A DNA stretch of 64,000 nucleotides. It comes from Candidatus Regiella endosymbiont of Tuberolachnus salignus. Lineage in GTDB: Bacteria > Pseudomonadota > Gammaproteobacteria > Enterobacterales > Enterobacteriaceae. Shown piece after piece: positions 7,739 to 15,283 of this stretch. The position numbers were made by a program, and so were the translations under genes. The stretch spans positions 2,249,436 to 2,313,435 of the forward strand of contig NZ_OZ026542.1 in NCBI RefSeq assembly GCF_964020115.1, written 5' to 3'. The notes under the pieces were generated by a model. The model was not told the DNA's origin and did not search any database. It saw only the letters and a program-made list of their open reading frames with translations. Each line of letters begins with the position of its first letter. Positions within the stretch are counted from its first letter, which is position 1.

Positions 7739-8638
7739 TTAATTCTTTTTTACTTGTACCAAATCATTTTTATCTATCGAACACTCCCAACCTGTCACAT
7801 CAGAGAGATCGACAAGGGATTTTTTAAGTTTTTGCTTAAAGGTCTTCACCGCAAAAACTTCACTACCACATAAATTCATTAATGTTTCTACTTTGTATTC
7901 AAATGGCTTATCGTGCGTACTGTAAAAGGCATGTAACCACTTTGCTAACGGTTTATTTTTCAATTTTGCTCGCTGTTCCGCTAAAATTCCTGTCCACATG
8001 TCGACTGAAAAAAACACTGCAATTTTTGGATTAATTACAACAATATATTCTCCAGTTTTTTCATCTCGATACCATTCCTGAAGAAGGTGCCCCACATAGA
8101 AAAAACGTCCATCACCAAGCTCCAATACACAAGCTGACAACCGGAGTAAACAAGATTTCAACCATTCATGCTGAGAGTTACCTGTACTGCGCCGAATTGC
8201 TTTGAGAAAAGAATGTGAAGAAAAACGGATTTTTTCTCCTAATTCATAACCTCGGCAACGATGAATACACTCTGCCCAGACATCAAGATCGGCTTGATCA
8301 AGTTGTTCACCAGTAAACTTAACCGTAATACCTTTAACAGCAGCTTTGAGACTTTTTTTCTCATAACACCTCTTCCCTTTTGCAACTATGCCGAACAAAG
8401 AGCACCGCAAAATAGCATTAGGAAGTATAAAAACATTATTCGAACAAGAAGGCAGTAGAGAACCTGTTGTTTTACTTTCAATCATTTCATTTTTGGGCGT
8501 ATTTCGCCTTTTTTCTTTCGCTAGAGATGCCTCAATGAATGCTTTGTGAGCTTCAAGATCATTTAATCCATCAGCTTGTTTTTTTTCAAGATTTTCTAAC
8601 CCGAGCTTCATCAAATCTTGAATATTTTTGAGCATCAC
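7739..8638 (-). CDS. TrfA-like plasmid replication initiator (replicon 1)
   Basis: The 299-residue protein aligns by eye with the C-terminal two thirds of TrfA of IncP plasmid RK2. Shared features are a P-N-A-I-L-R-C-S-L-F-G start of the first winged helix, I-T-V-K-F-T-G-E-Q-L-D-x-x-D-L-D-V-W, and near the end E-T-L-M-N-L-C-G-S with a terminal D-L-V. TrfA-type proteins bind iterons in oriV and recruit DnaA and DnaB. An array of ten direct repeats starts about 370 bp upstream, consistent with its origin. A hairpin and an HTH gene follow. The first 75 residues are a charged leader, weakly conserved in the family. Confidence 0.85.
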   Translation of the reverse strand: MMLKNIQDLMKLGLENLEKKQADGLNDLEAHKAFIEASLAKEKRRNTPKNEMIESKTTGSLLPSCSNNVFILPNAILRCSLFGIVAKGKRCYEKKSLKAAVKGITVKFTGEQLDQADLDVWAECIHRCRGYELGEKIRFSSHSFLKAIRRSTGNSQHEWLKSCLLRLSACVLELGDGRFFYVGHLLQEWYRDEKTGEYIVVINPKIAVFFSVDMWTGILAEQRAKLKNKPLAKWLHAFYSTHDKPFEYKVETLMNLCGSEVFAVKTFKQKLKKSLVDLSDVTGWECSIDKNDLVQVKKN

Positions 8639-9010
8639 TTGTTTCTCCCATTAAAAAATTTAATGAGATTTTTCAAATAAACACTTGAAAAAATAGAATC
8701 AAAACAAACAAGAAGGGAATAAAATGAAAGGGAGCATTGGTAAAACACTCGTAATGAGTTACGATCAATCTTAGCCATATCAGCCTCTGTCTAGGTTGTA
8801 GTGGTCAGCCGGTGGAGAAAGTTTAAGCCCTTTTTCCGCCTGCGTTAAATTCATTAGTCAATTGAATAAAATTCACTCCATTCAATATAGCACCTCCGAT
8901 CTAAAAAACAATACCCGCTTTTTTATTTCTATTAAATCAAACCGATATTATATATATAACAATAATTTCAATAAGTTATAATTAAGATTAAATTAGTTAA
9001 TGTGACACAG
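8639..9010. other. AT-rich leader between trfA-like gene and iterons
   Basis: About 370 bases of AT-rich DNA separate the initiator start from the iteron array. The right part, from about 8860, is especially AT-rich and includes a TATATATATAA run near 8950, suitable as a DNA-unwinding element. No gene, perfect DnaA box or clear promoter was picked out by eye. Confidence 0.45.
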
Positions 9011-9226
9011 CATAGCGGATACCAAGGCACGGCATAGCGGATACCAAGCACGGCATAGCGGATACCAAAGCACGGCATAGCGGATACCAAGGCACGGCAT
9101 AGCGGATACCAAGGCACGGCATAGCGGATACCAAGCACGGCATAGCGGATACCAAGGCACGGCATAGCGGATACCAAGGCACGGCATAGCGGATACCAAA
9201 GCACGGCATAGCGGATACCAAAGCAC
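9011..9226. repeat. iteron array, ten 21-22-bp direct repeats (oriV of replicon 1)
   Basis: Ten copies of CATAGCGGATACCA followed by AAGCAC, AAGGCAC or AAAGCAC and GG lie head to tail with a period of 21 or 22 bp. There are no unique spacers, so it is not a CRISPR array. The position upstream of a TrfA-like initiator is that of an iteron-type replication origin. The period, two helical turns, suits cooperative binding on one face. A degenerate relative lies at 12109-12155. The array is open in all three minus frames because its period is not a multiple of three; none of those frames is a gene. Confidence 0.85.
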
Positions 9227-9299
9227 AAAAAAATAATGGAATAATTTATTGATTTAAAAGAAAAATATTAGAAGTTAATTTTTTCACTAATCTTTTATA

Positions 9300-9735
9300 A
9301 TCAAAAGAAAATAATCTTTTTTAATCCGCGCGCGCGAAAAATCTTCGAGTGGATCTTTTTCACACTAAACAACCTGTAATTACAAACACAAACCAAGTGC
9401 TCATCTTTTAGTCAAAGAGTGACCGAGTTCTTTTTCAGAATCAGATGATATTCCGCTTCCTCGAACGGCCTTCGCTTTGCTCAAGCCATTCTTGCGGCGA
9501 GCGTTACAGATCTAACAAAATCATTTTCATTAGAATTTTTTTGGAAATTAGAAAAAATCTCATCAAAAAATCAATCAATACAGAGATAGATACTATGATG
9601 CCCTTCTAAAGTCTCTAGAACGGCCATAGAGATGCTTTCTTTGACTTACCCATACCTAACTACGGCTTCAACCTTAAATTAACGCTAAGTGGTTTATGTG
9701 GCTTTAAAATCGATAGGATAAAAAACAAGTCCATC
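9300..9735. other. conserved non-coding plasmid block, copy 1
   Basis: This stretch recurs with high identity at 12220-12650 and 58840-59250, all in the same orientation. The best-conserved cores are a segment containing GAGTGACC and GATATTCCG-TTCCTCGAACGG, the following CTTTGC plus ATTCTTGCGGCGAGCGTTAC, and, about 120 bp on, a segment with CTTTCTTTGACTTACCCATA and TGTGGCTTTAAAA-CGATAGGATAAAA. No reading frame is conserved between copies. It adjoins an iteron origin here and in copy 3. A role in replication (single-strand initiation, termination), partition or transfer is possible. Confidence 0.75.
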
Positions 9736-9949
9736 AACTATCTTACTTACGTAGTTGATGGATTAAGTAAAAAATACTCTATACTAATGGTAAGTAAATA
9801 GTCAGGGCGGGATTCCACTTTGTATTTTTTGTCATCAACAAGATTGATATTTAAGCATTTCGCAGACAAAATTTTCTTATTTGTTTAATTAATATGCACA
9901 AATTGTTCGTTTTATAATCTGATATTGATTAATTAATGAGTGGGATCCC

Positions 9950-10081
9950 ACCCTGAGTAAATAGTACGGTATAATATAGCTATTAAAGAGCGATGAATCG
10001 TTAGCGCTTGGTATTAGCTTATTTAACGGTTTGTTTTTTATTAAAACTTACTATCTACGATAGAAGGATGAAAAATTAATT
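9950..10081 (+). promoter_or_regulatory. duplicated control region of PAS-LuxR gene
   Basis: This 130-bp leader is repeated, inverted with respect to the window, upstream of the PAS-LuxR pseudogene at 56338-56460. Shared pieces include AAATAGTACGGTATAATA, ATCGTTAGCGCTTGGTATTAG, and CTTACTATCTACGATAGAAGGATG just before the gene. The last piece holds the small palindrome CTATC-TACG-GATAG near the ribosome-binding site, and TATAAT could serve as a -10 element. Strong conservation suggests promoter and operator functions. Confidence 0.6.
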
Positions 10082-10792
10082 ATGAACTATGAAACGATTC
10101 CTGAAATCACTATTCCGAATGAATTAAAATTAATACTTGACCAAGTACCAGAGCCTTGGGGTATTAAAAACCTTGAATCCCGTTTCGTCTATGCCAATCC
10201 AGCGTTGATTCGTTTAAACAGTTTAAAATCTAGCTCGGATATGGTCGGTAAAATTGATCATGAAGTCGAATCGACGTTAGCAGAGTTAGGGGCTGAATCA
10301 TTTAAAGAACAAGATAGAAAGGTATTCAAAACTAAAAAAGATCTGGTCACACTGGAACTTTACCCTAAAGCTGTTGATTATCCCTACGTTGTAAGAAAAT
10401 ATCCGTATTTCAATGATAAACAGGAGTGTATTGGGGTTGTTGGTTATGTTAAAACTCTCGAGGTTTGTTCTTTAGACAGTTATGTAAAAGGATCGATGCC
10501 AGGTTCATTATTGTTGAGAAATCCCGATGGTTTTTTTGATGAAAAAGAATGCGAAGTGATTTTTTTCAGACTACAAGGTATGAAATGTAGCGCTATAGGT
10601 GAGAGGCTGAACCTTTCTCGTAGAACAATAGAAAATCGTCTGCAACTACTCTATACAAAAGCCGGGGTTAAGAACTCTGACGAGTTTAAATGTTTTTGCG
10701 AAGAAAAAAATTATCACCGTTACCTTCCAAAAAAATTCATCCCCCAACTGAGCATTCATTTTGAGGGGGTTACTCACCCCGAACCCCTTTGA
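10082..10792 (+). CDS. PAS domain LuxR-type regulator, second copy
   Basis: The 236-residue protein has the same layout as the one at 1928-2629: a PAS-like domain (W-G-I-K-N-L-E-S-R-F-V-Y-A-N near residue 22) and a C-terminal LuxR-type helix-turn-helix (C-S-A-I-G-E-R-L-N-L-S-R-R-T-I-E-N around 175-190). The C-terminal tail Y-H-R-Y-L-P-K-K-F-I-P resembles Y-I-P-P-E-F-I-P in the other copy. AAGGATG precedes the start. It is intact, whereas the related copy at 56016-56331 is degenerate. It is TraJ-like in architecture, and the conserved leader suggests regulated expression. Target genes cannot be read from the sequence. Confidence 0.75.
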   Translation: MNYETIPEITIPNELKLILDQVPEPWGIKNLESRFVYANPALIRLNSLKSSSDMVGKIDHEVESTLAELGAESFKEQDRKVFKTKKDLVTLELYPKAVDYPYVVRKYPYFNDKQECIGVVGYVKTLEVCSLDSYVKGSMPGSLLLRNPDGFFDEKECEVIFFRLQGMKCSAIGERLNLSRRTIENRLQLLYTKAGVKNSDEFKCFCEEKNYHRYLPKKFIPQLSIHFEGVTHPEPL

Positions 10793-12076
10793 GAAGAAAC
10801 AACCCTATCACCGACGATTATGCTTTCGGTCGTGTCCCCCTTCATGCTCGTTCTAATCTTTTCAATATTATATTAATCCGTGTCGGTGGAATATCCGCCC
10901 TGTCCCAATTTATGCTAGGAGCGACGTTGGGACATACCTATGCTAGCTACGTTGCTGGGGAGTCTTATTCTTGAGTTTGTTGGTCTGTTTATGGGGATAG
11001 CTGGCGCGCGTGAAGGATTATCAACCAGCTTATTATCCCGTTGGTGTGGGTTTGGCCGTTTTGGTTCAGTGTTGATTGGGTGCGCTATCATTGTTAGCAC
11101 TGTAGGCTGGTTGTGTATGCAAAACTCGATCCTGGCTAAAGGATTAGTGTACGCAACTAATGAACAGCTTAATTTTGGCATGGCGGCAGCACTATCTGGT
11201 CTATCCCTTACCGTATTAGTCGCTTTTGGATTTCGGGCATTAAGCTGGACGGCCAAAATCACGGTTCCGCTATTTTTTCTGGTCATTGGTTGGATTTTAT
11301 TCGATATATTGAAAGGGCATAATCTGGTTGATCTGATTGCTGCTGCACCAATGGGTACCCCACTAACCCTGGGTGCTGCTGCCACTGCCGTAGCGGGGAG
11401 CTATATTGTTGGAGCGATTATTACTCCAGATATTAGCCGTTATTGTCGTGGTCAGCGGGATGTATTCTGGATGATCACCGCGACGATTATTATCGGTGAA
11501 TTCATCGTTAATGGTGTAGCAATATTAGTTGCTCACACACTTAATACCCCGGATGTTGTTACAATTATGACACAGAGCGCGGGCTGGATTGGATTACTGA
11601 CGATCATTCTTTCTTCGGTTAAAGTGAATGACGTGATTTTATATACCACTTCATTGGCAGTCACAAATGTTGTCGAAGGTATCACAGGTAAAAAATGGCG
11701 CTATACCTGGATAACATTGGCATTTGGCGCCATCAGTACCGTGCTTTCTGTGTTCGGTATATTAGATAAATTTACCGATTTCCTTATTCTGTTGGGCGTC
11801 CTTTTCCCTCCTATTGGGGGAGTGATGTTGATTGACTATTACATTTTACGCACGAGCCGTGTACTGCTTGATACTACTCGTGCTAAAGGAAATCTACCCA
11901 CTACGGCTTCTACGTTATTAATAGGGTGGTCAGCGATTATTGCTTGGCTTGCTGGTAGTTTTGTTGGATTGACGGTTGAATGGGGTATCCCCTCACTGAA
12001 TTCATTTCTTATGGCCGCTGTTACCTACGGTATTCTCGAACGCTTGAGCGCTCCATTTCGTATCATAAGATCGTAA
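10789..12076 (+). pseudogene. CodB-like NCS1 nucleobase permease, frameshifted
   Basis: Two overlapping frames together encode a full-length NCS1-family transporter of about 430 residues. The first gives D-D-Y-A-F-G-R-V-P-L-H-A-R-S-N-L and ends after A-T-L-G-H-T. The second continues with M-L-A-T-L-L-G-S-L-I-L and runs through A-G-S-Y-I-V-G-A-I-I-T-P-D to I-D-Y-Y-I-L-R. One extra T near 10939 explains the shift. The family, typified by E. coli CodB, imports cytosine or related bases. No ATG fits; TTG at 10789 overlaps the preceding stop. The tail of a related gene lies at 63845-64000. A sequencing error cannot be excluded. Confidence 0.75.
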
Positions 12077-12099
12077 TTTTCAATAATCACCGCATTGCT

Positions 12100-12160
12100 A
12101 ATACGCAAACCACAATAGGGGGGATAACGGATACCAATAGGGGTATAGCGAGTAGCGCGA
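12100..12160. repeat. degenerate iteron-like repeats
   Basis: The stretch holds GGATAACGGATACCAATAGG and GGTATAGCGAGTAGCG, which resemble the GGATACCAA and CATAGCGG parts of the array at 9011-9226. Only about two units remain, with substitutions. It stands in the same order relative to the conserved non-coding block that follows, so this looks like the remnant of a second origin of the replicon 1 type. Confidence 0.55.
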
Positions 12161-12219
12161 TCCTAAAAAATAATAATATAACCACATGATTTTAAAAAAA
12201 ATATAATTCAACCTTTCCC

Positions 12220-12650
12220 GCTAATCTTTTTTAATCCGCGGACGCGGAAAATATCCGGGTGGATCTTTTTCACTCTAAACAACGTGTAATCACAAACCAA
12301 ATGCTTATATTTTATTCAAAGAGTGACCAAGTTCCTTTTCAGCATCAAATGATATTCCGTTTCCTCGAACGGCCTTCGCTTTGCTCAGGCCATTCTTGCG
12401 GCGAGCGTTACCAATCTAACAAATTCGTTTTGCTAGAAATTTTTTAAATTGCAACAGATTAAGAAACTTAACAGGGGTAAACATCCATTCAATGCCGCGA
12501 TAATCTTCTCTCTAAGGCACCTGTAAGCGCCGTAAACTTATTATCCATACCAGACTGAAGATTTAAACGTTAAAGTCACGCTTGGGCGCTTATGGGGCTT
12601 TAAAATTGATTTAGCAAAGATAGGCGCAGCTAGACTTCAGCAGCCATCAA
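12220..12650. other. conserved non-coding plasmid block, copy 2
   Basis: The sequence parallels 9300-9735, starting with TTTTTTAATCCGCG and GTGGATCTTTTTCAC and including the GAGTGACCAAGTTCC and CATTCTTGCGGCGAGCGTTAC cores. The downstream part diverges but keeps CTTATGGGGCTTTAAAA. Its tail (GCAGCTAGACTTCAG then CATCAATATCTGT) is shared with copy 3 rather than copy 1. No reading frame is conserved. A few bases of a codB-like 3' end follow at about 12661-12693, before the IS5-family element. Confidence 0.7.
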
Positions 12651-12693
12651 TATCTGTCGCTGGAACCGCCGGAAATTTCGTCACCTCATCTTA

Positions 12694-13557
12694 AGTAGTG
12701 TCGTCACGTAATAAAAAATATATTATCATGTAACAAATAACGACAACTGTTGAGATGATTCAATAATGAAAGATGATTCGGGAATGAATTTAGCCCATCG
12801 CCGCCACGATATATCCGATCATGTTTGGAGCCTATTGGAAGCTCATCTCCCGGGGAGAAAAGGCACTTGGGGTGGCATAGCCAGAGATAACAGGCAGTTT
12901 ATTAATGCTGTTTTCTGGATATTGAGAACCGGCGCTCCCTGGCGTGATTTACCGCCTGATTATGGCGGTTGGAAAAATACTCATCGCCGGTTTTGCCGCT
13001 GGCGTGACAAGGGGCTATGGGAGTCTCTGCTCGAAGCGCTGATTGTGGAGCCAGATTTTGAATGGCTGATGATTGATGCCACTCATAGCAAAGTTCACCC
13101 TCATGCAGCAGGCGCAAAAGGCGGTAATCAGGATATGGAGCGCACAAAAGGGGGCTCAACAGTAAGATACATCTGGCCGTGGATGCGCATGGTATGCCGG
13201 TCAGAATTTTTATTACATCAGGTACCACAGCAGATTGTCAGCAAGCAACGAATTTAACCAAAGGTATTGCAGCAGAATATCTGTTGGCTGACAAGGGCTA
13301 TGACAGTGATAACATCATTAAAAAAGCAGAAGAAGCCGGCATGCAAATCGTAATACCACCTAAAAAGAATCGTAAAATTCAACGTGAGTACGATAAAGCG
13401 CTCTACAAGCATCGACATCTCGTGGAAAATGCTTTTCTGCACCTAAAGCGCTGGCGAGGTATTGCTACTCGTTATGCAAAAAATACCTCCTCTTTTCTCG
13501 CTGCTGTACAAATACGATGCCTTGCTCTATGGCTCAAGATCTCATGACGACACTATA
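12694..13557 (+). mobile_element. IS5-family insertion sequence, copy 1 (864 bp)
   Basis: Inverted ends share TAGTGTCGTCA. The boundaries come from comparison with the second copy at 50542-51405, which has exactly the same length. Both copies have TA on each side. The left flank matches a codB-like 3' end (compare 63832-63857), while the right flank is the middle of an XRE gene, so the two sides were not originally contiguous. The junction therefore arose by recombination or deletion rather than by simple insertion. Confidence 0.85.
12766..13547 (+). CDS. IS5-family DDE transposase, expressed by -1 frameshift
   Basis: The transposase is split over two frames. The first (12766-13257) carries the N-terminal domain and the first catalytic Asp in L-M-I-D-A-T-H-S-K. 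The second (to 13547) carries the second Asp in L-L-A-D-K-G-Y-D-S-D and the Glu in H-L-V-E-N-A-F-L-H-L-K-R-W. They join in the -1 direction at the slippery run AAAAGGGGGC (13146-13155), after which the frame reads G-L-N-S-K-I-H-L-A-V-D-A-H-G. Programmed frameshifting of this kind is known in the IS427-like group of the IS5 family. Both genome copies have the same arrangement, which argues against decay. Confidence 0.87.
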
Positions 13558-13656
13558 TAGTGAGATACCAAACAGGTCAGCAGTTTCTTTTTGTGTTAAC
13601 CTTGCTTTAACACGCAAACGTTTAATTTCTTCTGGCGTTGATAACTCACTTTTCAT
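13558..13656 (-). pseudogene. XRE-type regulator cut by IS5-family element
   Basis: From an ATG at 13656 the frame encodes about 33 residues starting MKSELSTPEEIKRLRVKA, then R-L-T-Q-K-E-T-A-D-L-F-G-I-S-L, and is cut by the IS end. The complete 74-residue version is at 62394-62618. As there, the start overlaps the stop of the preceding 102-residue ORF. The rest of the gene is not found on the other side of the IS. Confidence 0.85.
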
Positions 13657-13954
13657 TGTTGTAACCATCTGTCATTTCTTTAATGATATTAATGAATATA
13701 TCTTTTTCTACAGGCGATAATGACGAAAAAATATCATCATGATTTATCGAACCAATCGATTGTGTTTTTATTATTTTATTAAAAACAACTTGCCTTGTGG
13801 TGGATTTCGATTCGTCTGCTATTTTTTTCTTTGACCGTATTTTTATTTTTTTCTCAAATTTTAATAAACATCCATCATCCATTTTTTGACAGGTTACGCA
13901 ATATGTTCTGTTTCCAATACCTTTTCTAATATACATTTCATTTGATGAACTCAT
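13646..13954 (-). CDS. hypothetical Cys-pair protein coupled to XRE gene (copy 1)
   Basis: The 102-residue product is nearly identical to the one at 62093-62404. It has a C-V-T-C pair near residue 20, a very basic central part (K-K-I-K-I-R-S-K-K-K) and an acidic C-terminal end (S-P-V-E-K-D-I-F-I-N-I-I-K). Eleven bases overlap the start of an XRE-type gene. A small protein followed by and overlapping an XRE gene is a frequent toxin-antitoxin order, but I recognise no toxin fold. With the partner gene disrupted here, this copy still has an intact frame. Confidence 0.6.
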   Translation of the reverse strand: MSSSNEMYIRKGIGNRTYCVTCQKMDDGCLLKFEKKIKIRSKKKIADESKSTTRQVVFNKIIKTQSIGSINHDDIFSSLSPVEKDIFINIIKEMTDGYNNEK

Positions 13955-13959
13955 ATTAT

Positions 13960-14015
13960 TTTTGACATCCTCCCCGCCTTAAAGGCCGAGGTTTTACGGC
14001 ATACCGGATAATAGT
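13960..14015. repeat. IS200/IS605-type end remnant
   Basis: The stretch includes GACATCCTCCCCGCCTTAAA and GGCCGAGGTTTTACGGC, able to fold as CCTC-GGCCT against AGGC-GAGG. Such a hairpin followed by TTTACGGC is typical of IS605-family ends, and a related one ends the IS605 element near 17765-17795. An inverted copy of this remnant lies at about 62045-62092. No transposase gene adjoins it. Confidence 0.5.
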
Positions 14016-14019
14016 TTAA

Positions 14020-14035
14020 GGGGGCTTTCGCCCCC
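14020..14035 (-). terminator. GC-rich hairpin downstream of J-domain gene
   Basis: GGGGGC and GCCCCC pair perfectly around a four-base loop, just after the stop of the J-domain gene at 14043. The sister copy at 62012-62027 has the same stem with a changed loop. On the minus strand it is followed by TTAAACTATT, so the U-run is weak and terminator efficiency is uncertain. Confidence 0.6.
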
Positions 14036-14042
14036 GTTCTGG

Positions 14043-14559
14043 TTATGCTCTGGCTTCTACTTTCTTCCAGCCTTTCGCTTTGTGGCGTCCGTCCGTTCCA
14101 TACATTTCCCGTATTTCTTCTAGCGTATGCTCTTTGCGGTTAAAGCGGCTTTTATGCTCTTCTGGGCGGTAAAACCACTGTTTTTTCTTTACTGCCCAAC
14201 TTACAGCCCATTTCTTTTAAGGTGTCTTTGTGTTCGTGGGTTTCACCGTTTATCCAAACCCAGTTACCAATGATCTCATAAATCACGCCCGCCAGACAAG
14301 AAAGGATATTTAATACATTTTCCAATTCCTCGCCGTAGTTGTAACGGGCGCTTTCGTCATTACTCTGAAACTGGTTGATTTTGTCGATGTTCGCGATCAA
14401 AAAATCAAAAGCAGCATTAACGGCTTTCATCATTTCGTCACCTAAAGGGTTACGCTCTGGATGATATTTCAGTGCCATTTTTTTATAGGTCGTTTTAATG
14501 TCCTGCTCGGTCAATTCACCGGATAAACCAAAAACGTTTAGGGATTCTTGTACATTCAT
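14043..14559 (-). pseudogene. J-domain protein, frameshifted
   Basis: The ATG at 14559 opens a gene with an N-terminal J-domain (Y-K-K-M-A-L-K-Y-H-P-E-R-N) of the kind found in small plasmid and phage DnaJ-like proteins. The essential HPD motif reads HPE. An extra base in the run around 14198-14200 shifts the frame at G-C-K. Corrected, it continues W-A-V-K-K-K-Q-W-F-Y-R-P-E-E and ends G-R-H-K-A-K-G-W-K-K-V-E-A-R-A. Uncorrected, it stops at 14152. The 3' end of a second copy survives at 61924-62004. J-proteins stimulate DnaK ATPase. Both the motif change and the frameshift suggest loss of function. Confidence 0.8.
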
Positions 14560-14679
14560 TTTAAATCTCCTGCCCGTGGGGGCTTTGGTTGGTAGTGGAT
14601 AATTCCACTCCCTTCTGTTTATTATACTGACCATTGTCAGTAATACAAGATTTTATTACTCTTTTTTATTTGAGCAGGA

Positions 14680-15001
14680 TCATGCGTGTGAGATACGCCG
14701 TCCCAGCATTTCCATAATTGGCCGCATTGGGGGACGTTTTTGAAGGGTTTCACGCGCTTTTCAACGATCATGAGCAGCTTGGAGGTTTAACCAAAACTCA
14801 GGGGTTGTCTCGAACAATTCAGGAAACAATGTCTCTTTCTCTACGGTTAAACGACCGTCCCTTACACAACCGGTTAACCGTTGCGCGGGTAACTCCCATA
14901 ATGCCTGCTAATTCTTCCTGACTTATCCCCAGCGAGGTTAAAAATTCTTCCTGCAAAATTTCACCCACAGTGGTGGGTTCACGGGTAGTGGTATCAAGCA
15001 T
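14680..15001 (-). pseudogene. HigA-type antitoxin remnant, frameshifted
   Basis: The first 55 codons encode a HigA-like XRE antitoxin start (T-T-V-G-E-I-L-Q-E-E-F-L, then I-S-Q-E-E-L-A-G-I-M-G-V-T-R-A-T-V-N-R-L). The frame then breaks. The expected continuation, T-P-E-F-W-L-N-L-Q-A-A-H-D, is found in another frame, followed by a stop and a tail ending at 14680. Total length equals a normal HigA of about 100 residues. No HigB partner adjoins it. It is a decayed addiction-module gene. Confidence 0.78.
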
Positions 15002-15225
15002 AAATCCCCCTACTAGGTATCTTGATGAGGATCAAGGTAGATGTTTTCAGCATATCCCTCTTTCCACCGAAACATTAACCGCCATTAAATATTGACTCTT
15101 ATGCTGGACAAACCATCGAGCTGTCCAGAGAGGCGTTTGTAATAATTACTGGTTGGAATAAACAAATCTCGTTCACTGTGTGCAGCGGCTAACATATCAA
15201 GCTTTTTAGCTAATCATAGCTTTAA

Positions 15226-15270
15226 ATCTTTTAGATTTTTGCGTCAGGGCACAAGTTCCGGGGCGCTAGG
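15226..15270. repeat. orphan MITE-type end
   Basis: ATTTTTGCGTCAGGGC followed by a variant of AGTTCCGGGGCGCTAGG matches the right inverted end of the 310-bp elements at 31646-31955 and 62791-63100. The rest of the element is absent. A matching left-type end stands alone at 20893-20935. The remaining DNA in the 15002-15283 gap shows no gene. Confidence 0.65.
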
Positions 15271-15283
15271 TCTATATTACACT

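Noticed and set aside
9011..9226. Repeat array considered as a CRISPR
   Set aside because: Repeats are directly adjacent with no unique spacers, the period is 21-22 bp, and a TrfA-like initiator lies nearby. It is an iteron array.
8968..9228. Three overlapping open frames of 74-86 residues in the repeat array
   Set aside because: They are frames of the iteron repeats, which have a period not divisible by three, and encode only the same short repeated peptide in different phases.
10915..11385. 156-residue open frame antisense to the CodB-like gene
   Set aside because: It is antisense to conserved transmembrane segments and has a low-complexity Pro/Asn/Arg composition.
12259..12447. 62-residue open frame in conserved block copy 2
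   Set aside because: The frame is not kept in the other two copies of the block, so conservation is at the DNA or RNA level.
13646..13720. Plus-strand open frame across the right IS5 end (13517-13720)
   Set aside because: It joins the transposase end to antisense of the XRE and Cys-pair genes and is an artefact of the junction.
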